Origin: AP-15 sp963812675
Lineage (GTDB): Bacteria; Pseudomonadota; Alphaproteobacteria; ATCC43930; CGMCC-115725
Length of the DNA: 64,000 nucleotides
Assembly (NCBI GenBank): GCA_963812675.1
Contig: CAWEWR010000020.1
Coordinates: forward strand, 93,833-157,832
Direction: 5' to 3'
Positions within the stretch are counted from its first letter, which is position 1, and each line of letters starts with the position of its first letter. Under the pieces are notes generated by a model. That model was given only the letters and a program-made list of their open reading frames with translations, did not search any database and was not told the DNA's origin. Both the position numbers and the translations under genes were made by a program. Shown piece after piece: positions 9,280 through 18,902 of the stretch.

Positions 9280-10485
9280 TCAGGCGGCCCGCCGCAGATC
9301 GCATTTCGACCAGATGATCGCGAGCGCCCGGACCAGATCGTCGATGTCGGCCTCGCTGTGCAGCGGCGAGGGCGTCAGGCGCAGCCGCTCCGTGCCGCGC
9401 GGCACGGTCGGGTAGTTGATCGGCTGGATATAAATCCGGTGGCGCTGCAACAGCTCGTCGCAGACGGCCTTGCACCGAACGGGATCGCCGACCAGCACCG
9501 GGACGATATGGCTCGGGCTCGGCATCACCGGCAAGCCGGCCTCGGCGAGGCGGCGCTTCAAGGTCGCCGCGCGCTCCTGGTGGAGGTCGCGCTCGGCCGA
9601 GCTTGCCTTCAGATGGCGGATCGCGGCAAGGGCGCCGGCCGCAAGCGCCGGCGGCAATGAGGTCGTGAAGATGAAGCCCGGCGCGTGGCTGCGCAGGAAA
9701 TCGACGAGCGCCGAGGAGCCCGCGACATAGCCGCCGATCGTGCCAAAGGCCTTGCCGAGGGTGCCCTGAATGACGGTCGGGCGGTGCATGACGCCGTCGC
9801 GCTCGGCGATGCCGCCGCCGCGCGGTCCGTAGAGCCCGACCGCATGCACCTCGTCGAGATAGGTCATCGCGCCAAAGTGGTCGGCGACGTCGCACAGTTC
9901 GCCGATCGGCGCGATGTCGCCATCCATCGAATAGACCAACTCGAAGCAGACGAGCTTGGGCCGCTCGGGCGCCACCTGCTCCAGCAACCGCGCGAGATCT
10001 TCGGGATCATTGTGGCCGAAGACGTGCTTCTCGGCGCGGCTGTTGCGGATGCCGGCGATCATCGAGGCGTGGTTGTGAGCGTCGGAAAACACCACTATGC
10101 CCGGCAATTCGCGCGCCAGGGTCGACAGTGCGGCATCGTTGGCGACATAGCCGGAGGTGAAGATCAGCGCCGCCTCGCGCTCGTGCAGGTCGGCGAGCTC
10201 ACGTTCGAGCAGCAGATGCACATGGCTGTTGCCGGAGATGTTGCGCGTGCCGCCGGCGCCGGCGCCGACCGCTCGCAACGTCTCCCCCATCGCTCGCAGG
10301 ACCGCCGGGTGTTGCCCCATGCCGAGATAGTCGTTCGAGCACCACACCGTGACCTCGGCGCCGATGCGGTGGTCGAAGGCGCGCGGGAAGCGGCCGCAGC
10401 GCCGTTCGAGATCGGCGAACACGCGATACCACCCCTCGGCGTGCAGCGCACCGAGACGCTTTCTGAAGAAGCCCTCGTAATCCAT
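9280..10485 (-). CDS. hemA: 5-aminolevulinate synthase (copy 1)
   Basis: This PLP enzyme condenses glycine and succinyl-CoA to 5-aminolevulinate, the first step of heme synthesis in alphaproteobacteria. All 401 residues align to the family: MDYEGFF start, VWCSNDYLGMGQHP, GAGAGGTRNISG, YLDEVHAVGLYGPRGGG (cofactor Asp), and the PLP lysine in TLGKAFGTIGGYVAG. The C-terminal PTVPRGTERLRLTPSPLHS is characteristic. It is the third gene of a tight run, cytochrome (11041), FN3-like protein (10507), then hemA, with 21 bp before it. That suggests ALA supply tied to making the secreted diheme protein. A second copy lies at 21666. Confidence 0.96.
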   Translation of the reverse strand: MDYEGFFRKRLGALHAEGWYRVFADLERRCGRFPRAFDHRIGAEVTVWCSNDYLGMGQHPAVLRAMGETLRAVGAGAGGTRNISGNSHVHLLLERELADLHEREAALIFTSGYVANDAALSTLARELPGIVVFSDAHNHASMIAGIRNSRAEKHVFGHNDPEDLARLLEQVAPERPKLVCFELVYSMDGDIAPIGELCDVADHFGAMTYLDEVHAVGLYGPRGGGIAERDGVMHRPTVIQGTLGKAFGTIGGYVAGSSALVDFLRSHAPGFIFTTSLPPALAAGALAAIRHLKASSAERDLHQERAATLKRRLAEAGLPVMPSPSHIVPVLVGDPVRCKAVCDELLQRHRIYIQPINYPTVPRGTERLRLTPSPLHSEADIDDLVRALAIIWSKCDLRRAA

Positions 10486-10506
10486 GCCGGCCCCTGCTGG
10501 TTGCCG

Positions 10507-10965
10507 TTACTCGGGCGGCGGGTGCGCGCTGGTTTGCTGACCCGGGGCGGCTGTGATGAAGTGGTTGACAGAGCTCTCCACCCCATCGCTTACACCATCG
10601 TACCCCATCGACGTCACCTTGTAGTAATAGGTGGTGTCCGGTTTCAGACCTTGCAGGCGCACCCGAAAAATCGTCTCCGGATGGGACTGGTTGAGCCGGA
10701 TGTGATTTTTCGCCGTCTGGCTCAAATCGCTGGGATCCGTACCGTAGTGTGCGACCGCCCAATGATCGTCATCGCCGCCAGGGTTGGTGCTGGTCCATCT
10801 GATGATGGCGAGGTCGTCATGGGCAACTTCGAGCCCTGGCCCCTTGGTGATCTCGACGTGCGCGGTTTTCGACGCTGGCGGAGGGTTCTGAGCGCCGATT
10901 GGGTCGGAGCAGAGCAGGCTGCCGGCAGCGGCGGTGATCGCCAGTTTTACGAGCAGTCGGTTCAT
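10507..10965 (-). CDS. Exported fibronectin-III-like protein
   Basis: From the ATG at 10965 (GGGG upstream) the product is about 152 residues. A signal peptide (MNRLLVKLAITAAAGSLLCS) is followed by one beta-sandwich domain. Its core IIRWTSTNPGGDDDHWAVAHYG, then FRVRLQGLKPDTTYYYKV, is typical of the FN3/purple-acid-phosphatase N-terminal fold. No phosphatase domain follows, and the C-terminus is Pro-rich. It sits between the diheme cytochrome and hemA in one apparent operon, so it may partner the cytochrome in the periplasm; this is inference. Confidence 0.78.
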   Translation of the reverse strand: MNRLLVKLAITAAAGSLLCSDPIGAQNPPPASKTAHVEITKGPGLEVAHDDLAIIRWTSTNPGGDDDHWAVAHYGTDPSDLSQTAKNHIRLNQSHPETIFRVRLQGLKPDTTYYYKVTSMGYDGVSDGVESSVNHFITAAPGQQTSAHPPPE

Positions 10966-11040
10966 TGAACAAACCCCGTTGCTGTTCCCTTGGAGACGAG
11001 TATGGGGGTCGCGCGCGGCCCCCATACCATCCTCCAGGCG

Positions 11041-12939
11041 CTACGGGATCGGCTTCGGGCCCGGCAGCGGCGCGACACCGCAGATATCCTTCGCACAAGG
11101 GAATGCCGCAAGATTGAAGGTGGGGATCAGGGTCTCGTTACCCTGGTTCGATGCCGTCTCACCCGGCAAGGTCGTCGAGCACGTACCGGTAAAGGTATTG
11201 ATGTTCTTGTAGGTGCTGACGGTCGGGTTGGCCGGGTTGTAACCGTCCGTCAGCGTTTGCAGGAAGGCTACGATCTGGTTCTCCTCCGTATCCGTCAAGC
11301 CGAGGGCACCCGTCGTCATGTCGAGGTTGTTTGGGACCTCGGGTTGCGGCCAGCAGGTCACCTTTTCCACCGTTCCGGGCGGGCAGTGCCCCGACGTGAC
11401 GGGGAACGCATAACTCACCCCCACCGGGGTCGTTTGGAAATCGCGCGTATTATAGAAGTGCACCAGTTGCTTCAGGCTCTTGATGTAGCCGTTGTGGAAG
11501 AACTCCTTCTGGAAGTAGGGCTTCCCGGTCCCGGCCTCGGTGGTCGGGCACTGCGGCGGGGTCAGCGCCACATCGCGGGCCGTCATCACCTGCATTTGAC
11601 CGTCCGCCGTCGGCGCCTCCGATAGCCATTCCGGCTGGTTGGGATCGGCAAAGGTTTGCGGGCCGCTCCTGAGGAAATTGCCGAGCCCCAAATCTCGCCA
11701 GCCGAAGCCGTCGGGATTGGGGGTAAACCCGAAACCATCCGGCGTGCTCTCATAGAGTAGCGCAATTCTGGGATTGAGCGGCAAGCCTTCATTGGCAAAG
11801 CCGTGGCAGGTAAACAGAGGCTGTACATCGGCCGTAGTGCCGGTATCAGTCTGGCCCGGCGTCAGGGTGGTGGATCGTCCGTCGACGTGGCAAGAATTGC
11901 AGTTGCCTTTGCCGTTGAACAGCATCATGCCGGCCATCTCGTCCGCCGTTAGAGTGACTGTCGGTGCTCCCACTACGCCGCGTTTACCGGCACTTGCCAG
12001 GAAAAAGTCGAATTTCGAGTTGAACGGACTGATATCTTTTGAGCGTTCGAGGAATGAAAGAGACTGCCCCCAGTGATCATAAATATTGGTTGCCTTCGTT
12101 CGGTCTTCCGGACTGAGCGTGACCGGCGTGGCGTTGGTGCCGAACGCCCCACTAGGAGTGGCGCAGACCTCCGCAACGTTGCCGGGCCAGGTGATGTTGA
12201 AGTCGGCGCCCCAAACCAGCTCAAACAGCGGTCGATACGGCGCCTGGGATATCTTATACGCGATGCAGGCGATGTCGGGATTGCCCATTTCGCCGGGATC
12301 GACCGGAGGACCCTGCGCCTGCTCGGCGTCGGGACTCTGCAGCAACATTCCGGTCGCCCGCCCATCCCAGAAGTTTCCGCCGAAGAACAAGCCCTGTGTC
12401 GTATTGTAGTTGAGTACGGGGAACGTGTGTGAATACGTGTATCGCTGCGCTGTTCGCTTGTTGGCGTGATAGCGATAGGATCCGGGATACGCGATCATCG
12501 TCAGATTGACCGACTGGATTGGTCCGCTAAAGGCGACGTACGGCATGTGGCAGAAAGCACAGGCCGTGTTATTGAACGGCGATATGGTTTCGTCGAAATT
12601 CAACAGGCCCCCTAGTATCCGTTGCGCGTCATAACCGTTTGGAGCAAGTATTGGCGGGTTGCCGACAAAAGTCGGCAACGGCGTCAATGCCTGATACTCT
12701 TCGAAATAGCGACTGAAGATCGATTCGACTTCAAATCGAACCCTATATATCTCCGGCTGTATATCGGGCGGCAGAATGCTGGGCGGAATGAAACCGGGCA
12801 GCGCCGGATACGGGTTGTAGGGTAGGACGGGTATGTCCGGCTCGAACTGGGCCTGAGCGGACGCGGGGTGCGGAACGCTCAGGATCCCGAGCACCGTTGC
12901 GAAGGCTGCTTTTACGAGTGTCTGTTTGTCTCGACGCAT
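11041..12939 (-). CDS. Long secreted diheme cytochrome c peroxidase-like protein (copy 1)
   Basis: The 632-residue protein has a signal peptide (to about residue 29) and two heme c sites, CAFCH at 127-131 and CNSCH at 347-351, so it matures in the periplasm. The arrangement resembles the MauG/bacterial cytochrome c peroxidase superfamily, but it is far longer than the usual ~350 residues. Landmarks include GGNFWDGRATG, NIYDHWGQSL, YFQKEFFHNGY-KSLKQLVHFYNTRD and GLTDTEENQIVAFLQTLTDG. GGAGG precedes the ATG. A homologue of 592 residues lies at 19536. Each is near a hemA. Peroxidase or oxygenase activity is possible; the substrate is unknown. Confidence 0.85.
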   Translation of the reverse strand: MRRDKQTLVKAAFATVLGILSVPHPASAQAQFEPDIPVLPYNPYPALPGFIPPSILPPDIQPEIYRVRFEVESIFSRYFEEYQALTPLPTFVGNPPILAPNGYDAQRILGGLLNFDETISPFNNTACAFCHMPYVAFSGPIQSVNLTMIAYPGSYRYHANKRTAQRYTYSHTFPVLNYNTTQGLFFGGNFWDGRATGMLLQSPDAEQAQGPPVDPGEMGNPDIACIAYKISQAPYRPLFELVWGADFNITWPGNVAEVCATPSGAFGTNATPVTLSPEDRTKATNIYDHWGQSLSFLERSKDISPFNSKFDFFLASAGKRGVVGAPTVTLTADEMAGMMLFNGKGNCNSCHVDGRSTTLTPGQTDTGTTADVQPLFTCHGFANEGLPLNPRIALLYESTPDGFGFTPNPDGFGWRDLGLGNFLRSGPQTFADPNQPEWLSEAPTADGQMQVMTARDVALTPPQCPTTEAGTGKPYFQKEFFHNGYIKSLKQLVHFYNTRDFQTTPVGVSYAFPVTSGHCPPGTVEKVTCWPQPEVPNNLDMTTGALGLTDTEENQIVAFLQTLTDGYNPANPTVSTYKNINTFTGTCSTTLPGETASNQGNETLIPTFNLAAFPCAKDICGVAPLPGPKPIP

Positions 12940-13086
12940 CGGTGTTCCCTCCTCCGCTCAATGCACGGGTCGTGCTGGTTGACGCGCCCTCTGGCCCGGC
13001 TGTTGATCGATCCATAGGTGAGGCCGAGCAACCGCAGGTTAGTCCCGGGGGAACGCCGCGGTCTTTGGCCCCTGCCTGAGATTTTT

Positions 13087-13106
13087 TAAGATTAACTAAG
13101 ATTAAC
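13087..13106 (-). promoter_or_regulatory. Perfect 10-bp tandem repeat in the divergent promoter region
   Basis: The decamer TAAGATTAAC occurs twice head-to-tail with no gap, inside the ~510-bp region between the diheme cytochrome (start 12939) and the regulator (start 13453). It is about 148 bp from the cytochrome start. Further ATTAAC words occur near 13180 and 13405. The phase equals that of the TTTAC sites but the sequence differs. It may be the operator of the neighbouring winged-helix regulator. The rest of 12940-13452 is AT-richer than its surroundings and shows no gene. Confidence 0.5.
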
Positions 13107-13452
13107 GAACCGGGCCGAAGGCGGCTGATTTGCGTGGCGGAAAAGGCCTTGTTGCGCGCGACCGCAACCGATATTCAAGAGAATTAACCAATATTCCCAA
13201 ACATTCTTCGGTATTTGCGCGACTTCGCGCGCCACCGTTGGCCCAAAAGCCGTCATCCCCGGGTGAATGACAGTAAAATTACACAAAAAAAATCGCTCTG
13301 GGCCCCAAATGGCCGGGGAATTGTCCGCCTGAGAAGGCGTTAACCCTCGTGGCTGAACTCGCCTTGCCTTGACAGCCTTGCCGACGGGGACGCACCTTGG
13401 AAAAATTAACGATATCTAAGAAGCAGGTTTGCACCGAACCACGACAGCCTGA

Positions 13453-16404
13453 ATGACCTTAAAATTCGGCCGCTTTCAGGTGCTGCCGCACCGCCGCGAA
13501 CTTTTTTCCGAGGGGGTGCCGGTCCCCCTTGGCAGCCGGGCTTTCGATGTTCTGATGGTGCTGATAGAGGCCGGCGGCGAGCTCGTTACGAAGGACGAAA
13601 TCCTGAGCCGCGTCTGGCCGGGGATGGTGGTCGAGGAGCACAGCCTTCAGTTCCACATTTCGACGCTGCGCAAGGTCTTGGGAGAGGATCGTGGCTTCAT
13701 CAAGACTATCTCTGGCCGCGGCTATCGGTTCGTCGCCGATATCTCCACTACCGCCAGTCAACACGAGGCGCTTCCCGGCCGAGGCGTGTCGCCGCCCCTC
13801 CCCGATGCAGAACGTCTAACGAACCTGCCGGCGCCGACCTCGGAGCTGATCGGCCGCGAGGTCGAGCTCTCCGAGGCGGCCGGTCTGGTGACGGCTCATC
13901 GGCTCGTCACCTTGGTCGGAGCTGGCGGCATCGGGAAGACGCGACTGGGCCTCGAGGTCGCGCGTCGCCTGCGCCCCACCTTTACCAACGGGGTGTGGAT
14001 CGCCGAGCTCGGACCACTGTCCGATCCTGCCCTTGTCCCAGTCACCGTCGCCGCTGCTCTCGCGCTCGAAATCGCCGGCGGTGCGGTAACACCAGAACGG
14101 GTCGCGAGTGCGCTCGGCGCGAAGCGGCTCATGCTTGTGTTCGATAATTGCGAGCATGTGATCGACGCCGCGGCAAGCATGGCCGAAGCCCTGTTGCGGG
14201 CCAACCCGACAGCACATGTGATGGCGACGAGCCGCGAGCCGCTGCGAGCAGTGGATGAGTGCCTTTTCCGGGTGCCGCCGCTCGCTGTGCCGGCCGAGGG
14301 TACCGAGGATATCGAGGATTTGCTGAGATATGGCGCGGTTCAGCTCTTCGTCGCGCGGGTCCGCGCAACGGACCCGCACTTCGCGCCGGACCAGCCCATT
14401 GCACCGGCCATCGCGGCAATCTGCCGGCGCCTGGACGGCATCGCGCTAGCCATCGAGCTCGCGGCCGCCCGCGCCGCTGCGCTCGGAGTGGAAGGGGTAG
14501 CAACCCACCTCGACGATCGTTTCCACCTGCTCACCGGCGGTCGCCGCACTGCGCTCCCGCGGCACCAGACGCTGCGGGCGACGCTCGACTGGAGTTATCA
14601 GCTGCTCTCTGAGACCGAGCGCGTGGTCTTGCGGCGCCTGTCAATCTTCGCCAACGGATTTGCGCTGAAGGCCGCGACTGCGGTTGCTGCATGCTCCGAG
14701 ATCGCCGCTTCGGATGTCATCGATTGTGTCGCAAACCTGGTCGCGAAGTCGCTCGTCGTGATCGATGCCTCCGGCGCTAAGGTGCGTTATCGGCTGCTCG
14801 AGACAACGCGTGCCTACGCGCGTGAGAAACTCGCCGAAAGTGGCGAGTTCGAACAAGTCGCACGAGCCCAGGCCGAACTATTACGGCATCTCTTTGAGCG
14901 GGCCGAGACAGAATGGGAGACGCGGCCCACTGTCGAGTGGCTGGCACATCATAGCCGCCGCATCGACGATTTGCGGGCGGCGCTGGACTGGTCCTTTTCG
15001 CCGCACGGCGACACATCGATCGGCGTCGCGCTCACTGTCGCCTCGGTGCCCCTGTGGCTCCAATTGTCACTGATGGAGGAGTGTCGCGGCCGCGTCGAAC
15101 GCGCACTCGCCAGCGTCGATCCAGGATCGGGTGGAGACCTGCGCCACAAGATGAAGCTCTATGCCGCACTTGGCCTCTCGCTGATGGAGACGAAGGGTCC
15201 GGCGTGTGCCGGTCCGGCCTGGACAAAGGCGCTCGAACTTGCGGGAGGCCTCGACGACACCGAGTATCAGTTGCGGGCGCTCTGGGGGCTGTGGATGTGC
15301 GCTCTCACCGGCGGCGAGTACCGGACCGCGCTGGCGCTCGCCCAAAGGTTCTGCGGACTTGCTGCAAACCAGCCCGACCCGGTCGATCTGCTCGTTGGCG
15401 ATCGAATGACAGCGACCCCACTACATTATCTGGGAAACCAGGCCAGTGCGCGGCGCCACATCGAGCGCATGCTTGCTTCCTGTGTCACCCCCGTTCACCG
15501 GTCGCATATCATCCGCTTTCAATTTGACCAGCGGGTGAGGGCACGTTGCACTCTGGCGCTGATCCTCTGGCTTCAGGGATTTCCCGATCAGGCAATGCGC
15601 ACTGCTCAAAGCAGTGTTGGGGAGGCTCGCGTGGCCGATAACGCGCTTTCGATGTGTAACACATTGGCCCAAGCCGCGTGCCCGATCGCGTTTTTCATCG
15701 GCGATCTGGCGGCAGCCGAACGCTTCGTGGCGATGCTGCTCGATCATTCAGCAAGGCATGCGCTGGCCTCCTGGCACGCCGAGGGACATTGTTTCAAGGG
15801 GGCATTATTCATCCAGCGCGGGGATGTCGTTATTGGGTTGCAGTATCTGCGCTGCGCTCTTGACGAGCTTCGCAAGATCGGGTTCGTCCAGCGCTGTCCG
15901 GCATTTCTCGGCACTTTGGCGGAAGGCCTCGCCCGTGCCGGGCGAGGGTCCGAGGGTCTTGTAGCGATCGACGAGGCGCTCGCGCTATCCGAGCGCGATG
16001 AGGGGCGCTGGTGCGTGGCCGAGCTGCTGCGCATCAAGGGCGAACTTGTTCTGTCGGAGGGCGGACCCGACGCCGCCGAGGCGGCCGAGGATCACTTCGC
16101 GCAAGCCCTCGACTGGGCGCGCCGGCAAGGCGCCTTGTCCTGGGAGCTGCGTGCCGCCACGAGCCTGGCTCGACTGTGGCGCGACCGGAACCGCACCAAA
16201 GCGGCGCGTGACATCTTGGCCGCGGTCTACGATCGGTTCACCGAGGGGTTTGGGACGAGCGATCTCATAGCAGCAAAACTGCTGCTCGACGATTTACGGG
16301 CGTCGCTCCGCAGCAGGGTGAATATCGCTGCGCTTACAGTTTCGGTCTGCCTCAGCTTTGTCAATATAGCACAAATGTTCAATCCTCTTCTTGGTCTGAC
16401 TTAG
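13453..16404 (+). CDS. Winged-helix, NB-ARC-type ATPase, TPR-like transcriptional regulator
   Basis: The 983-residue protein has an OmpR/PhoB-type winged helix at residues ~3-98 (FGRFQVLPHRRELF, LGSRAFDVLMVLIE, HISTLRKVLGEDRGFIKTISGRGYRF). Next comes a STAND-type ATPase with Walker A GAGGIGKTRL near residue 157 and Walker B RLMLVFDNCEHV near 222. The ~500-residue helical C-terminus looks TPR-like. It lacks a receiver domain, so it is not a standard response regulator. It is divergent from the diheme cytochrome operon. Such wHTH domains bind direct repeats of about one helical turn, which fits the repeats in this region. The effector is unknown. Confidence 0.85.
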   Translation: MTLKFGRFQVLPHRRELFSEGVPVPLGSRAFDVLMVLIEAGGELVTKDEILSRVWPGMVVEEHSLQFHISTLRKVLGEDRGFIKTISGRGYRFVADISTTASQHEALPGRGVSPPLPDAERLTNLPAPTSELIGREVELSEAAGLVTAHRLVTLVGAGGIGKTRLGLEVARRLRPTFTNGVWIAELGPLSDPALVPVTVAAALALEIAGGAVTPERVASALGAKRLMLVFDNCEHVIDAAASMAEALLRANPTAHVMATSREPLRAVDECLFRVPPLAVPAEGTEDIEDLLRYGAVQLFVARVRATDPHFAPDQPIAPAIAAICRRLDGIALAIELAAARAAALGVEGVATHLDDRFHLLTGGRRTALPRHQTLRATLDWSYQLLSETERVVLRRLSIFANGFALKAATAVAACSEIAASDVIDCVANLVAKSLVVIDASGAKVRYRLLETTRAYAREKLAESGEFEQVARAQAELLRHLFERAETEWETRPTVEWLAHHSRRIDDLRAALDWSFSPHGDTSIGVALTVASVPLWLQLSLMEECRGRVERALASVDPGSGGDLRHKMKLYAALGLSLMETKGPACAGPAWTKALELAGGLDDTEYQLRALWGLWMCALTGGEYRTALALAQRFCGLAANQPDPVDLLVGDRMTATPLHYLGNQASARRHIERMLASCVTPVHRSHIIRFQFDQRVRARCTLALILWLQGFPDQAMRTAQSSVGEARVADNALSMCNTLAQAACPIAFFIGDLAAAERFVAMLLDHSARHALASWHAEGHCFKGALFIQRGDVVIGLQYLRCALDELRKIGFVQRCPAFLGTLAEGLARAGRGSEGLVAIDEALALSERDEGRWCVAELLRIKGELVLSEGGPDAAEAAEDHFAQALDWARRQGALSWELRAATSLARLWRDRNRTKAARDILAAVYDRFTEGFGTSDLIAAKLLLDDLRASLRSRVNIAALTVSVCLSFVNIAQMFNPLLGLT

Positions 16405-16458
16405 TGCGAGGGCGCCGTTCACAACGGAGCGGTCTGGGAATTGGCGACAGTCTCGCAA

Positions 16459-18420
16459 TTACGACCCAGTATCTGGGTGGACAGGCACTGTGAATTGAAA
16501 GACGGCGCCGCAGGGAACGTTCGCGCACGCCCATAATCGTCCCCCGTGCGCTTCGACGATCGAACGGCAGATCGAGAGCCCCAGCCCCAAACCGCCGGGC
16601 TTGGTCGTGTAGAAGGACTCGAAGAGGCGGTCGAGAGTCGCCGGCGTCAGTCCCGGCCCCGAATCGCGCACCGCGACGAGCACGCCGTCCGAGTCGGTTT
16701 TCCGAGTGCTGATCAGCAATTCTCGCAACCCCTCGTTGACCCCGCTCATTGCCTCGACGGCATTGATGATCAAGTTGAGGATCACTTGTTGCAGTTGGAC
16801 ACGATCCCCTCGAACGAACGGTAAGCCGTCCACGAGTTGCGACTGCACCGAGACGCCATTCTTGATCGCTTCCTCGCGAGTGAGCCCGATCACCTCGCGG
16901 ATCGCTCCATTGATCTCCAAGCAATCCCTCCGTGGCGGGGTCTTCTTGATGAGGGCACGGATTTCGTCGATGACCTCAGCCGCCCGACCGCCGTCCTTGA
17001 GGATGCGAGCGAGGGCCTGCCGCACCTCGTCCAGATCCGGCGGTCGACGATCCAGCCAGCGCAGCGCCGCCCCGGCGTTGGTGACGGTCGCGGCGATGGG
17101 CTGGTTCACCTCATGGGCGATCGAGGCGGCGAGCTGCCCCATCGTCGTAACGCGATTAACATGCGCGAGCTTGTTTTGTGCGTCCAGCCGCGCCTCTTCG
17201 GTCACCTTGCGCTCGGTCATGTCAATGGACGTGCCCACGAATTCGACGAGATCGCCAAATGGGTTCAAAACAGGATGGCCTAATGTGTGAATATACTTGA
17301 TTGCGCCGTCCGGATGAGCGGTCCGATAATCCAGCTCGAAATCCGTCCGTTCGCAGATTCTCTGCTCAATAGTCTCCACTGTCCTTTGTCTGTCCTCGGG
17401 ATGGAGGCGTCGAACCCAGTCTCCCCAAACCAGCATACCCCTTCCCGGATCACGCCCTAACAAGCGATCGTGTTCCTCGGACGAGTGGATGAACTGTCGG
17501 GTCGCAACGTTGAACGCCCAGCTGCCCGTGTGGCTCAGCCTCTGCGCTTCCGCCAAATATGCCTCGCTCCGCCGCAGGTCTGCTTCGGTGCGCTTGCGTC
17601 GGGAGATTTCGGCGCTCAGGCTCAGCGCCAGCTCGTTCTGCCGCCCCGCGAACGTCGCGACCAAGGTGCTCACGGCGATCAGAACGGTAAAAACCGTGAT
17701 CAGGAAGGCAAGCAGCGTCGGCGAGAGGATCGCGCTGTGGGTCGGCGCGTCGGGAAGCGGAAAGAAGATTGAGGCTTGCATCGCGGTGTAATGCATGCCG
17801 GCGACGGCACAGCCCATGACCGAAGCCGCGATGATGTTTTCCGCCAGTCGGGCTGATTGCGAACGACGGAATCGGAAACGGATGCTGAGCGAGACGAAGG
17901 CCAAAACCACCGCGACGACGACCGAAACGGCGACCAGTCCCGGGTCATACCGCAGCAACGCCTCGGGCCGCATCGCGGCCATTCCCGAATAGTGCATCGC
18001 GGCGATCCCGGCCCCCATGAGGACCGCGCTGACTGCTCGCCGGCTCAAACCCGGCCTGTCCAGCTTGCTGATCGCGCCCAAGGCGATACCGCTGGCCAGC
18101 ATCCCTGGGATCATCGACAAGACCGTGCCGACCGGGTCATAGGTGATCCCGCAGGGCAGCGAAAACGCCAGCATGCCGACGAAATGCATCGACCAGATGC
18201 CGCCGCCCATGCTGATAGCGCCTGCGCTGGCCCAGGCGTAGCGGGCCCATCGCGTCGTGGCGGCGGTGATGCGGCCGGAAATTGAAAGAGCGACGAATGC
18301 CGCCAGGATCGCAATCGCCAGCGACGTGACAACCAATCCCAAATTGTACGTGCCCGGATAGGCAGTCGCTGGGTCGAGCCGGTCGAAGACGGGAAAGAAA
18401 TGCCAGTCCAAATTCAACAT
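16459..18420 (-). CDS. MHYT-PAS sensor histidine kinase
   Basis: The ATG at 18420 is preferred over a TTG two codons upstream. The ~653-residue protein has seven membrane segments with three MHYT motifs (MHFVGM, MHYSGM, MHYTAM), proposed in the literature to bind copper and sense O2, CO or NO. A PAS domain follows (residues ~290-400), then a FixL-like kinase core with phospho-His in SIAHEVNQP, an N box LNLIINAVEAM, and G boxes DSGPGLTPATL and GLGLGLSICRSIVEAHGG. It converges with the regulator at 13453 and has no receiver partner beside it, so its target is unknown. Confidence 0.88.
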   Translation of the reverse strand: MLNLDWHFFPVFDRLDPATAYPGTYNLGLVVTSLAIAILAAFVALSISGRITAATTRWARYAWASAGAISMGGGIWSMHFVGMLAFSLPCGITYDPVGTVLSMIPGMLASGIALGAISKLDRPGLSRRAVSAVLMGAGIAAMHYSGMAAMRPEALLRYDPGLVAVSVVVAVVLAFVSLSIRFRFRRSQSARLAENIIAASVMGCAVAGMHYTAMQASIFFPLPDAPTHSAILSPTLLAFLITVFTVLIAVSTLVATFAGRQNELALSLSAEISRRKRTEADLRRSEAYLAEAQRLSHTGSWAFNVATRQFIHSSEEHDRLLGRDPGRGMLVWGDWVRRLHPEDRQRTVETIEQRICERTDFELDYRTAHPDGAIKYIHTLGHPVLNPFGDLVEFVGTSIDMTERKVTEEARLDAQNKLAHVNRVTTMGQLAASIAHEVNQPIAATVTNAGAALRWLDRRPPDLDEVRQALARILKDGGRAAEVIDEIRALIKKTPPRRDCLEINGAIREVIGLTREEAIKNGVSVQSQLVDGLPFVRGDRVQLQQVILNLIINAVEAMSGVNEGLRELLISTRKTDSDGVLVAVRDSGPGLTPATLDRLFESFYTTKPGGLGLGLSICRSIVEAHGGRLWACANVPCGAVFQFTVPVHPDTGS

Positions 18421-18667
18421 CCGCAACCGCCAAGGGCTTCCGAGAGCAAATACTAAGTCATTGATTTATCGTTATTTGTTAAGAAGTGGCGACGGATACG
18501 GCCTCAGCGCGCCGGCCGCAATGCTACGCCAGGATGGGCCCACAGTACCAGCCGAATTTCCTGACGCGAGCGTCCGTCCGATAGTTCTCGTACGCGGTGC
18601 CCCGTACGCACGCGACATCATCGGCGCTGCCGCAATCCTGGTGGCGATGTCGCCCATTTTACTATCA

Positions 18668-18692
18668 TTTACCCGTATTCACTCGGCTTAAT
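18668..18692 (+). promoter_or_regulatory. TTTAC triple direct repeat (site 4)
   Basis: Pentamers TTTAC, TTCAC and TTAAT start at 18668, 18678 and 18688; the second is followed by TCGG. The site is 60-70 bp before a 39-codon gene at 18752. Confidence 0.65.
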
Positions 18693-18751
18693 TAGGTCCC
18701 GATCGCAGAGCACTCCAGTTTTCGTAATACCGAGAGCTTCGCGAGGACGTC

Positions 18752-18871
18752 ATGAAGGATCTGAAGGCTGATTGGCGGAGATGGACTCGGGCCGAAAAGA
18801 TCGCCGCAGTGTTTATCGCGTTCGGGACGTCCGGCCTGATCCCAGCGCTGCTCCTTCTCGGCGGCGGATAA
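18752..18871 (+). CDS. 39-residue single-span membrane protein
   Basis: A short frame reads MKDLKADWRRWTRAEKI, then a hydrophobic stretch AAVFIAFGTSGLIPALLLLGGG, and stops at 18871. AGGA lies 6 bases before the ATG, and a triple TTTAC site lies 60-70 bp upstream in the same layout as at seven other genes. It starts a three-gene plus-strand run. A charged N-terminus followed by one membrane span is typical of small stress-related inner-membrane peptides, but no family is recognised. Confidence 0.6.
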   Translation: MKDLKADWRRWTRAEKIAAVFIAFGTSGLIPALLLLGGG

Positions 18872-18902
18872 TTTCGGCGCATCGTCGGTTGGAGGGCTTG
18901 AC

